A stretch of 64,000 bases of DNA from assembly GCF_002303925.1 (NCBI RefSeq), contig NZ_MRCS01000001.1, positions 1 to 64,000 of the forward strand, given 5' to 3'. Positions 18,441 through 27,707 of the stretch are shown piece by piece. The position numbers and the translations under genes are program-made. The notes under the pieces were generated by a model that saw nothing but the letters and a program-made list of their open reading frames with translations, was not told the origin of the DNA and ran no database searches. The stretch's first letter is position 1, and every line of letters begins with the position of its first letter. This stretch comes from Pseudomonas sp. ACN8. Its GTDB lineage: Bacteria; Pseudomonadota; Gammaproteobacteria; Pseudomonadales; Pseudomonadaceae.

Positions 18441-19625
18441 TCAGTTTTTCTGGTACACGGTGACGACGCAGGCGCCGCCCAGACCGAGGTTGTGCTGCAC
18501 GGCGATGCGCGCGTTCGGCACCTGGCGCTGTTCGGCGGTGCCGCGCAGTTGGTGGGTCAGCTCGTAGCACTGGGCCAGGCCGGTGGCGCCCAGCGGGTGA
18601 CCCTTGGAGAGCAGGCCACCGGAGGGGTTGGTTACCCACTTGCCGCCGTAGGTGTTGTCGCCGTCGTTGACCAGTTGCTCGGCGCCGCCTTCAGCGCACA
18701 AGCCGAGGCCTTCGTAGGTCAGCAACTCGTTCTGCGCGAAGCAGTCGTGCAGCTCGATCACGTCGATGTCTTGTGGACCGATGCCCGCCTGGTTGTAGGC
18801 GATGTCGGCAGCCATGCGGGTCATGTCGAAACCGACCACGCGGATCATGTCCTTGGCATCGTAGGTGCTCGGCAGGTCGGTGGTCAGGGCCTGGCCGGCC
18901 ATCAGCACGTCGGTGCGCAGGCCATGCTTTTTCGCGAAGGCTTCGGAGACCACGATGCTCGCGGCGGCGCCGCAGGTCGGCGGGCAGGCCATCAGGCGAG
19001 TCAGCACGCCTTCCCACAACATCGGTGCGGCCAGGACTTCTTCGGTGCTGACCACGTTGCGGAACACTGCCAGCGGGTTGTTGGCGGCATGGCGGCTGGC
19101 CTTGGCGCGGATTTTGGCGAAGGTTTCCAGCCGGGTGCCGTACTTCTGCATGTGCGCGTAGCCGGCACCGGCGAACTGGCGGATGGCAGTCGGCAGGTCG
19201 GGCATGCCCACCAGTTCGTTGGTCAGCTTGAGGGCGCGCTCGGTGGCCGGGGCGCGGTCGGTCCAGGCGGATTTCAACGCGCCGGGATTCATCTGCTCGA
19301 AGCCAAATGCCAGGGCGCAGTCCACCGCACCGCTGGCCACGGCTTGACGGGCCAGGAACAGCGCGCTGGAACCGGTGGCGCAGTTGTTGTTGACGTTGAT
19401 CAGCGGGATACCGGTCATGCCCACGCGGTACAGGGCTTTCTGGCCGCAGGTGGAGTCGCCGTAGACGTAACCGGCATAGGCTTGCTGGATGTCACTGAAG
19501 TCCAGCCCGCAATCGGCCAGGGCCAGGCGAATCGCCTGTTCACCCATGATGTCGTAGGGCTCGTTGGTCCCCGGTTTCTTGAACTGGATCATGCCGACGC
19601 CAGCAACGAACACTTTATTGCTCAT
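18441..19625 (-). CDS. SCP-x type thiolase (lipid-transfer-protein family), copy 1
   Basis: A 394-residue thiolase-superfamily enzyme like the N-terminal part of mammalian SCP-x, which cleaves 3-oxo-2-methyl-branched acyl-CoAs to propionyl-CoA and a shortened acyl-CoA. The nucleophile is Cys82 in VNNNCATGSSAL. Other active-site blocks are ELHDCFAQNEL and LSKGHPLGATGLAQCYEL. The Cys argues for a true thiolase rather than the Cys-less aldolases (Ltp2, Sal) of sterol pathways. It lies 27 bases after an acyl-CoA dehydrogenase and is paralogous to 30617-31825, which shares the same gene order. Confidence 0.88.
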   Translation of the reverse strand: MSNKVFVAGVGMIQFKKPGTNEPYDIMGEQAIRLALADCGLDFSDIQQAYAGYVYGDSTCGQKALYRVGMTGIPLINVNNNCATGSSALFLARQAVASGAVDCALAFGFEQMNPGALKSAWTDRAPATERALKLTNELVGMPDLPTAIRQFAGAGYAHMQKYGTRLETFAKIRAKASRHAANNPLAVFRNVVSTEEVLAAPMLWEGVLTRLMACPPTCGAAASIVVSEAFAKKHGLRTDVLMAGQALTTDLPSTYDAKDMIRVVGFDMTRMAADIAYNQAGIGPQDIDVIELHDCFAQNELLTYEGLGLCAEGGAEQLVNDGDNTYGGKWVTNPSGGLLSKGHPLGATGLAQCYELTHQLRGTAEQRQVPNARIAVQHNLGLGGACVVTVYQKN

Positions 19626-19652
19626 CGTTGTTTTCCTTGTTGTTTTGAAGGG

Positions 19653-20792
19653 TCAGAGCTTGCGCGCGATCATTTCGCGCATGACTTCACTGGTACCGCC
19701 GTAGATGCGGTTGACGCGCATGTCGACGAACGCGCGGGCAATCGGGTACTCCATCATGTAGCCGTAGCCGCCGTGCAGCTGGACCATGTCGTCGATGCAT
19801 TTCCACAGGGTTTCGGTGGTGTAGAGCTTGGCGATGGCGGCTTCTTCCAGGGTCAGCCGGCGGCGCATGTGTTCGCCCAGGTAGTAGTCGACCATCACCC
19901 GCAGGGCGGTGGCCTGGGCCTTGATGTCGGCGAGCTTGAACTTGGTGTTCTGGAAGTCCCAGACGGTCTGGTTGAAGGCCTTGCGGTCCTTCACGTATTC
20001 AAGTGTCTGTTCCAGCACGCGCTCGAGCTTGGCGGCGGCGGACACCGCGATCGAGAAGCGTTCCTGGGGCAGTTCGCCCATCAGGTAGGTGAAACCCAGG
20101 CCTTCTTCGCCAAGGCGGTTGCCGACCGGCACCCGGACGTTGTCGAAGAACAGCTCTGCCGTGTCCTGCGCATGCTGGCCAACCTTGTCCAGCTTGCGAC
20201 CATGTTTGAAACCGGCGCGACTGGCTTCCACTGTGATCAGGCTGATGCCCTTGGCGCCGGCTGCCGGGTCGGTCTTGCACACGACGATGACCAGGTCGGC
20301 GGTCAGGCCGTTGCTGATGAAGGTCTTGCTGCCGTTAATCACGTATTCGTCGCCATCGCGTACGGCGGTGGTGCGCACGGCCTTGAGGTCGCTGCCGGTG
20401 CCGGGTTCGGTCATGGCGATGGCCAGAATGATCTCGCCAGAGCAGATGCCCGGCAGCCATTTCTGTTTCTGTTCTTCGTTGCCGCAGCGATTGATGTACG
20501 GCGCAATGACGTCGGAGTGCATGCCGAAGTAGGCGCCACTCACGCCGGCACGGGCGAACTCCTCGTTGAACACCGCGCTGTGACCGAAGTCGCCACCGCC
20601 ACCACCGTATTCGGTGGGCAGTGTGATGCCGAGCAAGCCTTCACGGCCGGCCTTGAGCCAGGTCTCGCGGTCGACCTGGCCGGCTTTGTCCCAGGCTGCC
20701 TGGCGCGGCAGGCATTCACGCTCGAAAAAACGGCGCACGGTAGTGCGAAACATTTCATGGTCGTCGCGGAAAACGGTTCGGGCGATATGCAC
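19653..20792 (-). CDS. LCAD-like acyl-CoA dehydrogenase, copy 1
   Basis: A 379-residue FAD enzyme that introduces the 2,3 double bond into an acyl-CoA. The FAD/substrate block AVAMTEPGTGSDLK-like sequence (here AIAMTEPGTGSDLKAVRTTA) is present. The base is probably Glu in ELPQERF, as in long-chain acyl-CoA and isovaleryl-CoA dehydrogenases, because the MCAD position reads YGGTSEV. I chose the GTG at 20792, preceded by GAGGAG and aligned with the ATG of the equally long paralogue at 29449. It is the first gene of the minus-strand operon, with operator B 111 bases upstream. Confidence 0.9.
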   Translation of the reverse strand: MHIARTVFRDDHEMFRTTVRRFFERECLPRQAAWDKAGQVDRETWLKAGREGLLGITLPTEYGGGGGDFGHSAVFNEEFARAGVSGAYFGMHSDVIAPYINRCGNEEQKQKWLPGICSGEIILAIAMTEPGTGSDLKAVRTTAVRDGDEYVINGSKTFISNGLTADLVIVVCKTDPAAGAKGISLITVEASRAGFKHGRKLDKVGQHAQDTAELFFDNVRVPVGNRLGEEGLGFTYLMGELPQERFSIAVSAAAKLERVLEQTLEYVKDRKAFNQTVWDFQNTKFKLADIKAQATALRVMVDYYLGEHMRRRLTLEEAAIAKLYTTETLWKCIDDMVQLHGGYGYMMEYPIARAFVDMRVNRIYGGTSEVMREMIARKL

Positions 20793-20902
20793 GCAAGACT
20801 CCTCAAAAATGCCAGGCCGGCCACAGGCCGAGCGCTTACGCAAGGCGCGGACTGCACCTGTGATCTGAGGGTTACGATAGGCTTGAGAGGCTTGGATGAA
20901 CG

Positions 20903-20919
20903 CCACCCGAGGTGGGTGG
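20903..20919 (-). promoter_or_regulatory. Island operator B, upstream of the minus-strand operon
   Basis: CCACCCGAGGTGGGTGG on the plus strand, extended by CG/CG to 8-base perfect arms. It is the most symmetrical site but keeps the core GAT less well than the others. It is 111 bases from the GTG of the acyl-CoA dehydrogenase. A TATCGT hexamer lies about 23 bases downstream on the minus strand. Confidence 0.7.
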
Positions 20920-20958
20920 CGGGAGAGAAATGCCAGCAGGAAGAAGAGCACCACGGCC

Positions 20959-21052
20959 CCTGTGGGAGCGGGCTTGCCCGCGAAGAGGCCGGTACATTCA
21001 ACATTGATGTTGACTGATACACCGCCTTCGCGGGCAAGCCCGCTCCCCCAGG
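20959..21052. repeat. Paired REP element, GCGGGCTTGCCCGC variant
   Basis: Arms CCTGTGGGAGCGGGCTTGCC and complement flank about 45 bases between the regulator gene end (21069) and the acyl-CoA dehydrogenase promoter. The core GCGGGCTTGCCCGC differs from the other REPs in the window (GCGAGC type). Confidence 0.87.
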
Positions 21053-21068
21053 TTTCTCTGTTTGTCAG

Positions 21069-23900
21069 TTAGTGCGTATTGAGACCCGCATCACCCTGCG
21101 ATTCCAGATCCCGGACCCGCGCCACCGCTTCATCGCGGCTGCTGACGCCGAGCTTGCTGTAGATATGGCTCAGGTGCCATTTCACGGTTTCCGGGGACAG
21201 CCCCAGCGCGCGGGCGATTTTCTTGTTGGGCAGGGCCTGGGCCAGCAGTCGAACCACTTCGATCTCCCGTTCGCTCAAGGGCTCGATCCCGGCCGCCAGC
21301 GGTTTGCTGGTTGCCGCCGTCGCGGGCTTGGTTTTCGAGACTGCAGGCGCTGTAGCCCCGGCGGCCTGCAAGCGCTCGACATAAAACGCCAGCACCGGGT
21401 CAAGGACTTCCCGGCTGGTGATATCGCAGATCAGTTTCAACCCCTCCGGATGGGCGTCGATGAGGCTGCGTACCAGGCCGAAGCGTTGCCCTCGGCGCAG
21501 CGCCTCCATGACCTTGTCCCGCGCCTGCTCATGGTGACCCCGTTCGGACTCGATCACGGCACTGAGCACCATCAGGCGTACCGCTCCGAGTTGGCGGCGG
21601 TGCCTTTCACAGGTTTCGATCAGCTGTTCTATGCGTGCGAAGGCGCCGTCCAGGTCGCCCTGCGCCAGTTGCCAGCGAGCGCGGGCGTTCTCGGCCAGGA
21701 TGTGGATTTCCTTGAGTGCCGTGTGCCCGGCGTCCGGGTGGCGCGCATCGATGGCTTCCAGGCGCGCCAGCTTGGCCTGGGCTTGTGCGGTCTCCCCGAG
21801 TATCAACAACCAGCGCACCTGCCAGGTCAGGCAGTAGGCTTGCAGGCGCTCCAGGCCGAGTTTGATTGCGTACTCATCAAGCCGCTCGACGAACGCCAGG
21901 GCCTCCTGATGGTTACCCGCCAGCCATTGCACATTCCACAGCACTTGCAGCACACGCAGCACGGAATCGGGAATCGAGATCCGTTCGAGAATGTCGATCC
22001 AGCCCGAGAGCATCTTGAATGCGGCGTCGAGGTCGTTGGTTTCGTACAGCACTTCGCCGAGCAGCGCAGCGGAGAGGTAAGTAGCGTCGGCACCGCTTTT
22101 GCCGCATTGGCCGGCTTCATGCAATACATCGCGGTAAACCCGTTCCGCCTGGGTCATCTGGCCTTCAAGGGCCAGGCTCAAGCCGATCAGGCAGCGCCCC
22201 TGAAGGCTGCCCGCCGTGGTTCCCAGCAGCGGCTGGCCATTGATCAGCAGGTTCGGCCGGTCGAGTTGCACCTGCCGGGCTTTTTCGTATTCACCGCGAT
22301 GCATGTACAGCCAGGACAGGATGTTGGCACAGGAGCCGATGGCCACGCTGTTGCTGCCCGCCGGCGGGTTGAGCAATTGCGGCAGGACCGTCATGGCCGC
22401 ATCGGTGTCATCCCGCTGCAGGGCCAAAGAGGCGCGCAGCAGCGAGATCATGAAGCGGTCATGGACTTCGCTCTCGGGAACGTCGTGAAACAGTTGTTCG
22501 AGGCTGGCGGTGCAGGCCACGAAGTCCCTGGCATATAGCTGCATCCGCGTTTTGAGAATGCGCAGCTTGACCCGGGCCTGTACCTGTTCGACCGGCAACA
22601 GCCGTACCAGCTCGATCAGCATGCGCAGGTCGCCATGGGCGTACAGCGCTTCGCAGTGTTGTTCCACCAGATCGGCGGCGGCCGACGGGTCACCGCCCAT
22701 GACCGCATGGTGCACCGCTTCATCCAGGTGATTGTGCTCGCGGAACCAGTTCCATGCGCGAACGTGCACCGCTTGCTGCTCGGCGTTGTTGCGCGAGTCG
22801 AAATACTTGAGCAGGGTTTCGCGCAGCAATGGGTGCAGGCGATACCAGGTTTCGCGCTCGGCGCTGTCCACCGGGATCAGGAACAGGTTGTCCCGCTCCA
22901 GCCGCGTCAGCAGCGCGTTCGCCTCGGCAACCGCCTGCGGGTGACCACTCAAGGCCGCGCACAACGAGGCGCAGAAACGGTTGCACACGGCCATGAGCAG
23001 CAACAGGTCCAGGTCTGTCGGTGACAGGTGGGACAACACTTCGACTTCGAAAAACCTGGCGAAGGCTTGATCGTCCCGTAGCTGCGCTTGCACCGATGCC
23101 GCCTCTGTGGCGGCAGGCGGGCGATTCTTTTTGCGGCTGACGGCGAGCAGTTGCAGGCCGGCGACCCAGCCATCGGTCAGCTCATGCATCATCCTGGCGT
23201 CCCGGGCGCTGATCTCGCCCAACTGCGCCTTGAGGAACTGTTCGGATTCGGCGGCGGTGAAACGCAAGTCCCGCAGGTTCAGTTCCAGCACCAGTTCCTG
23301 GCTGCGCAACCGCGCCAGGGACAGCGGTACGATACTGCGCGAGATCAGCGCCAGGTGCAGGTTGGCCGGGGCGTAGTCGATCAGCCATTGCAGGGCCTGG
23401 TGAATGCCCACGTCAGTCAGGTGGTGCAGGTCGTCGAGTACCAGCACCAGCTCACGGCCACGGCTGGCAATGCTGCGCACCAGAGTGATGACAGTGCGTT
23501 CCACGGCTTCGCTGTCGATGCCGCGACCTTCCAGTTGAGTCGCTTCGCGCACGAGCGTCGGGTCGATCTGGCCGAGGCTTGCCAGCAGATAGTCAAGAAA
23601 GCGTGCCAGTTCGTTGTCATCGGCCGACAGCGTCAGCCACGCCACATCGAACCCCAGCGGCAACAGCGCCTGGCGCCAGGCGATCAGGGTCGAGGTCTTG
23701 CCACACCCGGCCGGCCCCTTGAGCACGATGCAACGCAGGCGGCGGGCCTTGAGCATTTGCTCCTGCAGGCGCTCGCGGGAAATCAGGCGCCCGGCGCTGC
23801 GCGGTGGAGTCAGCTTGGTACTGACGATCGGGGACTGAACCGGATTGAAGACCTGGCTGGCATGGGTGTCCGATGCATTGGACTTGCGGTGTTTATCCAT
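21069..23900 (-). CDS. MalT-like LuxR-family ATP-dependent transcriptional regulator 1
   Basis: A 943-residue STAND/LAL-type activator. The N-terminal NTPase has Walker [11 protein letters not shown] at residues 61-70 and Walker [13 protein letters not shown] long TPR-like helical region follows, then a C-terminal LuxR helix-turn-helix ([20 protein letters not shown], then [20 protein letters not shown]). Such proteins bind an inducer in the helical region and activate only when ATP-bound. It lies between the two halves of the island, divergent from the racemase gene, with operator C between them. It is the best candidate to bind the shared operator. The ribosome site is weak. Confidence 0.9.
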   Translation of the reverse strand: MDKHRKSNASDTHASQVFNPVQSPIVSTKLTPPRSAGRLISRERLQEQMLKARRLRCIVLKGPAGCGKTSTLIAWRQALLPLGFDVAWLTLSADDNELARFLDYLLASLGQIDPTLVREATQLEGRGIDSEAVERTVITLVRSIASRGRELVLVLDDLHHLTDVGIHQALQWLIDYAPANLHLALISRSIVPLSLARLRSQELVLELNLRDLRFTAAESEQFLKAQLGEISARDARMMHELTDGWVAGLQLLAVSRKKNRPPAATEAASVQAQLRDDQAFARFFEVEVLSHLSPTDLDLLLLMAVCNRFCASLCAALSGHPQAVAEANALLTRLERDNLFLIPVDSAERETWYRLHPLLRETLLKYFDSRNNAEQQAVHVRAWNWFREHNHLDEAVHHAVMGGDPSAAADLVEQHCEALYAHGDLRMLIELVRLLPVEQVQARVKLRILKTRMQLYARDFVACTASLEQLFHDVPESEVHDRFMISLLRASLALQRDDTDAAMTVLPQLLNPPAGSNSVAIGSCANILSWLYMHRGEYEKARQVQLDRPNLLINGQPLLGTTAGSLQGRCLIGLSLALEGQMTQAERVYRDVLHEAGQCGKSGADATYLSAALLGEVLYETNDLDAAFKMLSGWIDILERISIPDSVLRVLQVLWNVQWLAGNHQEALAFVERLDEYAIKLGLERLQAYCLTWQVRWLLILGETAQAQAKLARLEAIDARHPDAGHTALKEIHILAENARARWQLAQGDLDGAFARIEQLIETCERHRRQLGAVRLMVLSAVIESERGHHEQARDKVMEALRRGQRFGLVRSLIDAHPEGLKLICDITSREVLDPVLAFYVERLQAAGATAPAVSKTKPATAATSKPLAAGIEPLSEREIEVVRLLAQALPNKKIARALGLSPETVKWHLSHIYSKLGVSSRDEAVARVRDLESQGDAGLNTH

Positions 23901-23994
23901 GGGGCTGTCCGATTCTTTTTTGTTTTATGAGTGCGCCGAATCTCATCGAGTGTAACCCAGACCATGGGCGGGATGACCCTGTCTTTGGCGGCCA

Positions 23995-24011
23995 CCACCC
24001 GATGCGGGTGG
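23995..24011 (+). promoter_or_regulatory. Island operator C, between regulator 1 and the racemase operon
   Basis: CCACCCGATGCGGGTGG, with longer arms CCACCACCC/GGGTGGTGG. It lies 87 bases before the racemase ATG and about 95 bases from the divergent regulator start, so it could serve activation of the operon and autoregulation. A weak TCTACT hexamer lies 22 bases downstream. Confidence 0.75.
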
Positions 24012-24097
24012 TGGTCGGTGGGGCCGGGATTGATCTACTGGATGGCACAACAATAGGAGTGCTGCTGGCGCTCCAGAAGAATCACGGAGCGTTGGCG

Positions 24098-25252
24098 ATG
24101 GGCGTACTGAGCGGCATTCGGGTGGTGGAGTTTGAGGCAATCGGGCCGGCGCCGTTTGGCACCATGCTGTTGGCCGACATGGGCGCCGACGTGGTGCGCA
24201 TCGACCGGCCGCAGAAGGCCAGTGACCTGGGGCCGAAACTTGAAGGCAAGCGGGTCGACATCACCGGGCGCAACCGGCGTTCGGTCACCCTCGACCTGAA
24301 GCACCCCGACAGTGTCGCTGTCGCGCTGGAGTTGATTGAGCGCGCCGATGTGGTGATCGAAGGGTTTCGCCCCGGCACGATGGAGCGCCTGGGTCTCGGC
24401 CCGGAAGTCGCGCTACAGCGCAATCCGCGCCTGGTCTACGGCCGTATGACTGGCTGGGGCCAGACCGGCCCGATGGCCGACCGCGCCGGCCATGACCTGA
24501 ACTACATCGCCTTGTCGGGTGTGCTGTCGAGTATTGGCCCGGCCGGTGGTCGACCGGTGCCGCCACTGAACCTTGTGGGTGACTACGGCGGTGGCGGCAT
24601 GTTGCTGGCGATGGGCGTGCTCGCGGCGCTGGTCAATGTGCAGCGTGGCGGCGCCGGGCAGGTGGTTGATGCGGCGATGACCGAAGGTGCGGCGCAGTTG
24701 GGCTCGGTGATCTGGGGTCTGCTGGCCGGTGGTCACTGGAAAGAACAGCGCGGCAGCAACCTGCTCGATGGCGGTGCGCCCTGGTACGACACCTACGAAA
24801 CCGGCGACGGCCAGTACATGGCGATCGGACCGATTGAATCGCGCTTCTATGGGCAAATGCTGGACATTCTCGGGCTTTCCAGCGCAGACCTGCCCAGCCA
24901 GCACGACCGGGCTGGCTGGCCGTGGCTACGGGAGGCATTCACTGCTGCGTTCCTTGGCCGTACCCGCAAGCAGTGGGAGGAGGCCTTCGAAGGCAGCGAT
25001 GCCTGCGTCGCGCCGGTGCTCGGGCTCGCCGAAGCGGCCAGGCACCCCCACGGCGTTGCCCGTGGCAGCTTCATCGAAGTCGACGGGGTGGTGCAACCGG
25101 TCCCGGCTCCCCGTTTCCTCGGCACGCCATCGGCGCAACCGCAACCGGCGCCTGAGCGTGGTGAGCATGGCGGCGCGGCACTGCGCGACTGGGGCTTCGA
25201 CACCGCGGCCATCGAGCGCCTGCGTGAACTGGGCCTGGGTTTTGGCGCCTGA
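24098..25252 (+). CDS. Alpha-methylacyl-CoA racemase-like family-III CoA-transferase protein
   Basis: A 384-residue CaiB/BaiF-fold protein. Length and blocks fit alpha-methylacyl-CoA racemase: GPAPFGTMLLADMGADVVRI, RPGTMERLGLGPE, AGHDLNYIALSG. The catalytic triad of the mycobacterial enzyme (His126, Asp156, Glu241) corresponds with a constant shift of six to His132, Asp162 and Glu247. It would interconvert R and S 2-methylacyl-CoAs so that acyl-CoA dehydrogenase can act. I chose the ATG at 24098 (GGAG eight bases upstream). An upstream in-frame start would add about 75 unrelated residues across operator C. It heads an operon with a hydratase and two ligases. Confidence 0.88.
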   Translation: MGVLSGIRVVEFEAIGPAPFGTMLLADMGADVVRIDRPQKASDLGPKLEGKRVDITGRNRRSVTLDLKHPDSVAVALELIERADVVIEGFRPGTMERLGLGPEVALQRNPRLVYGRMTGWGQTGPMADRAGHDLNYIALSGVLSSIGPAGGRPVPPLNLVGDYGGGGMLLAMGVLAALVNVQRGGAGQVVDAAMTEGAAQLGSVIWGLLAGGHWKEQRGSNLLDGGAPWYDTYETGDGQYMAIGPIESRFYGQMLDILGLSSADLPSQHDRAGWPWLREAFTAAFLGRTRKQWEEAFEGSDACVAPVLGLAEAARHPHGVARGSFIEVDGVVQPVPAPRFLGTPSAQPQPAPERGEHGGAALRDWGFDTAAIERLRELGLGFGA

Positions 25253-25291
25253 AAAACAACATGAAGAATCGCGCAGCGCAGGAGTTACATC

Positions 25292-26095
25292 ATGGCCATT
25301 CAGTTCAAGATCAACGATCACGTGGCACTCATCACGCTCGATGCGCAACAGTCGAACAACGCGCTGAGCGTCAGCGACCTGATGCACCTGCGCAAGACCC
25401 TGGGTGCCTGCCAGGATGACGAGCAGGTGCGGGTGATCGTCCTGACCGGTGCCGGCGAGCGCGCGTTTTGCAGCGGTGCAAGCCACAAGGAGTCGTTGCT
25501 GGCGGCATCCGGTTTTGTCGCCGGCACCCTCAAGAGCCGCGAGACCGAAGCCGAGGAGGGCGGCTACAGCCGGCTGTTCGACCTCAGCGACCTGGACATC
25601 TGGAAACCGGTGATTGCCGCCATCAATGGTGCCTGCCTGGGTGGCGGTCTCGAGCTGGCGCTGCAATGCGATCTGCGCATTGCCTCGGCCGGCGCCACGT
25701 TCGGCTTGCCTGAGGTGTGCGACGCGACCATTCCGGCGGCTGGTGGCGTGCAGTACTTGCTGCGTGCAATTCCAGCGGCCCATGCCATGAAAATGGTGCT
25801 GACCGGGGAATCGATCAACGCCGGGCAGGCCTTGGACATCGGTTTGATCATCGAGCTGCTGCCCAAGGACCGTCTGCTGGCAGCGGCGCTGGACCTGGCC
25901 GAGCGCATTGCCGCCAACGGCCCGCTCGCAGTGCAGTCGATCAAGCGCCTGGCCTTGCAGAGCGCCCATCTCGCGCCCCGGGACTTCGTCACCCAGGCCC
26001 ATCTGCACTGGGGCTTGCTGCGCGACAGCGAGGATCACGCCGAAGGGCGCATGGCCCAGGTCGAGCAGCGTTCGCCGAAATACACCGGTACCTGA
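25292..26095 (+). CDS. Enoyl-CoA hydratase/isomerase (crotonase family), both catalytic Glu present
   Basis: A 267-residue crotonase-fold enzyme. The oxyanion-hole and base region reads NGACLGGGLELALQCDLRIA, and both hydratase glutamates are in place (Glu121, and Glu141 in FGLPEVCDATIP). It should hydrate 2-enoyl-CoA to (S)-3-hydroxyacyl-CoA. It lies 39 bases after the racemase gene and 51 bases before the first ligase. The island also encodes a MaoC hydratase of opposite stereochemistry and a second, atypical crotonase, so several substrates or rounds are likely handled. Confidence 0.88.
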   Translation: MAIQFKINDHVALITLDAQQSNNALSVSDLMHLRKTLGACQDDEQVRVIVLTGAGERAFCSGASHKESLLAASGFVAGTLKSRETEAEEGGYSRLFDLSDLDIWKPVIAAINGACLGGGLELALQCDLRIASAGATFGLPEVCDATIPAAGGVQYLLRAIPAAHAMKMVLTGESINAGQALDIGLIIELLPKDRLLAAALDLAERIAANGPLAVQSIKRLALQSAHLAPRDFVTQAHLHWGLLRDSEDHAEGRMAQVEQRSPKYTGT

Positions 26096-26146
26096 TCCGT
26101 AGCGTCGCGTTCGTTACCTGACAACAATAATTCACAGGAGAACCTC

Positions 26147-27703
26147 ATGTATCTGACCCAAGGCCTGCACCGCGTGCTGCAGCAACGTCCACATGCCGTG
26201 GCGACGGTCTTTCGCGGCCGCCGCCGCACCTATGCCGAACTGGCCGACCGGGTGGCTCGCCTGGCCGGGGCCTTGCAGCAACTGGGGATGCAGACCGGCG
26301 ATCGCGTCGGTCTGCTGGGCCTGAATTCCGACCGGTTCCTTGAGTATTTCCTGGCGACCTGGTGGGGTGGTGGCGTAGTCAACCCGGTGAACATTCGCTG
26401 GAGCGTGCCGGAAATCGTCTATTCGCTGGACGACTGCGACACCCGCATCCTGCTGATCGACGACACCTTCCTGCCCATGGCCGAAGGCATTGCCAGCAGC
26501 GCCAGGGTGCGGCCGTTGCTGATCCACATCGGCGACGGGCCGTTGCCAGAAGGCATGCTGTCCTACGAGCAACTGATTCGTGAAGCTACGCCCGTGGACG
26601 ACGCGTTTCGCGGCGGCGATGACCTGGCGAGCATCATGTACACCGGCGGCACCACCGGCCGACCGAAAGGCGTGATGCAGTCGCACATGAACCTGTGGAC
26701 CGCCGCCGTGGCCCGTGCCGCCGACGTGCCAGTGCCGGCTGACGCCTTGACCCTGCACATCGCGCCGATGTTCCACCTGGCGGCGCTGTCGCGGGTGATC
26801 CTGATTTCGTTGCTGGGGCTGCCGAGCATTTTCGTTCCGGCCTTCGATGCCCTGGACGTGATGCGCACCATCGAGCGCGAGCGCATCACCGATATCCTGA
26901 TCGTACCGACCATGCTTCAGGCGCTGATCATGCACCCCGATTTCGCCGGGCATGACCTGAGTTGCCTGCGCAGCCTCACTTACGGCGCCTCGCCGATTGC
27001 CGTGCCCTTGCTGGAAATGGCACTCAAGGCCTTGCCGAATGTCGAGTTCACCCAAGGCTACGGCATGACCGAAGCGGCACCGCCAATCTCTGCCAACGGC
27101 CCGGAAAACCACAGTGCAGAAGGCATCGCCAATGGTCGCCTGCGCTCGGCCGGGCGGCCGGGACTGGGCGTCACGGTGCGTATCGTCGACGAAAATGACA
27201 ACGAAGTGCCCTGCGGCACCGTCGGCGAAGTGGTGGTGCGCGGCCCGAACATCATGCTCGGCTACTGGAACAACCCCGAGGAAACCGCCAAGGCCTTGCG
27301 CGGCGGCTGGATGCACACCGGCGACGGTGCCTACATGGACGCCGATGGCTTTATCTACATCGTCGACCGCTTCAAGGACATGATCGTCAGCGGTGGCGAG
27401 AACGTGTATTCCGGTGAAGTGGAAAGCGCCATCGCCAGTCACCCGGCCGTCGCCGCCTGCGCGGTGATCGGCATTCCCTGCGCGCAGTGGGGCGAAGCGG
27501 TGCACGCGGTGGTGGTGCTCAAGCCGGACAACGAGGTTGCAAGCGCCCAGATCATCGAACACTGCCGTCGGCAGATTGCCGGCTACAAGACCCCGAAATC
27601 CGTGGAGTTCCGTGCTGCGTTGCCGTTGTCCGGTGCGGGCAAGGTGCTCAAGCGCGATCTGCGCGAACCGTTCTGGCGCGGCACGGATCGGGGCGTGAGC
27701 TGA
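26147..27703 (+). CDS. Acyl-CoA ligase (AMP-forming), tandem copy 1
   Basis: A 518-residue ANL-superfamily enzyme that activates a carboxylic acid with ATP and CoA. The P-loop is SIMYTGGTTGRPKGVMQSH, followed by QGYGMTEAAPP, GWMHTGDGAYMD, DRFKDMIVSGGENVYSGEVE and the C-terminal catalytic Lys in SGAGKVLKRDL. It resembles fatty-acid or aryl-CoA ligases. Four bases separate it from a second, highly similar ligase, indicating a tandem duplication. The substrate is unknown, and context suggests a branched or alicyclic acid. Confidence 0.9.
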   Translation: MYLTQGLHRVLQQRPHAVATVFRGRRRTYAELADRVARLAGALQQLGMQTGDRVGLLGLNSDRFLEYFLATWWGGGVVNPVNIRWSVPEIVYSLDDCDTRILLIDDTFLPMAEGIASSARVRPLLIHIGDGPLPEGMLSYEQLIREATPVDDAFRGGDDLASIMYTGGTTGRPKGVMQSHMNLWTAAVARAADVPVPADALTLHIAPMFHLAALSRVILISLLGLPSIFVPAFDALDVMRTIERERITDILIVPTMLQALIMHPDFAGHDLSCLRSLTYGASPIAVPLLEMALKALPNVEFTQGYGMTEAAPPISANGPENHSAEGIANGRLRSAGRPGLGVTVRIVDENDNEVPCGTVGEVVVRGPNIMLGYWNNPEETAKALRGGWMHTGDGAYMDADGFIYIVDRFKDMIVSGGENVYSGEVESAIASHPAVAACAVIGIPCAQWGEAVHAVVVLKPDNEVASAQIIEHCRRQIAGYKTPKSVEFRAALPLSGAGKVLKRDLREPFWRGTDRGVS

Positions 27704-27707
27704 CAGC

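Noticed and set aside
20793-20954. Extended N-terminus of acyl-CoA dehydrogenase copy 1 through operator B
   Set aside because: The paralogue of identical length starts at the equivalent position, and the extension would be encoded by the promoter and operator.
18492-21017. An 841-codon plus-strand open frame opposite the thiolase and acyl-CoA dehydrogenase
   Set aside because: It spans two real genes and their junction on the other strand. Its composition is typical of antisense frames.
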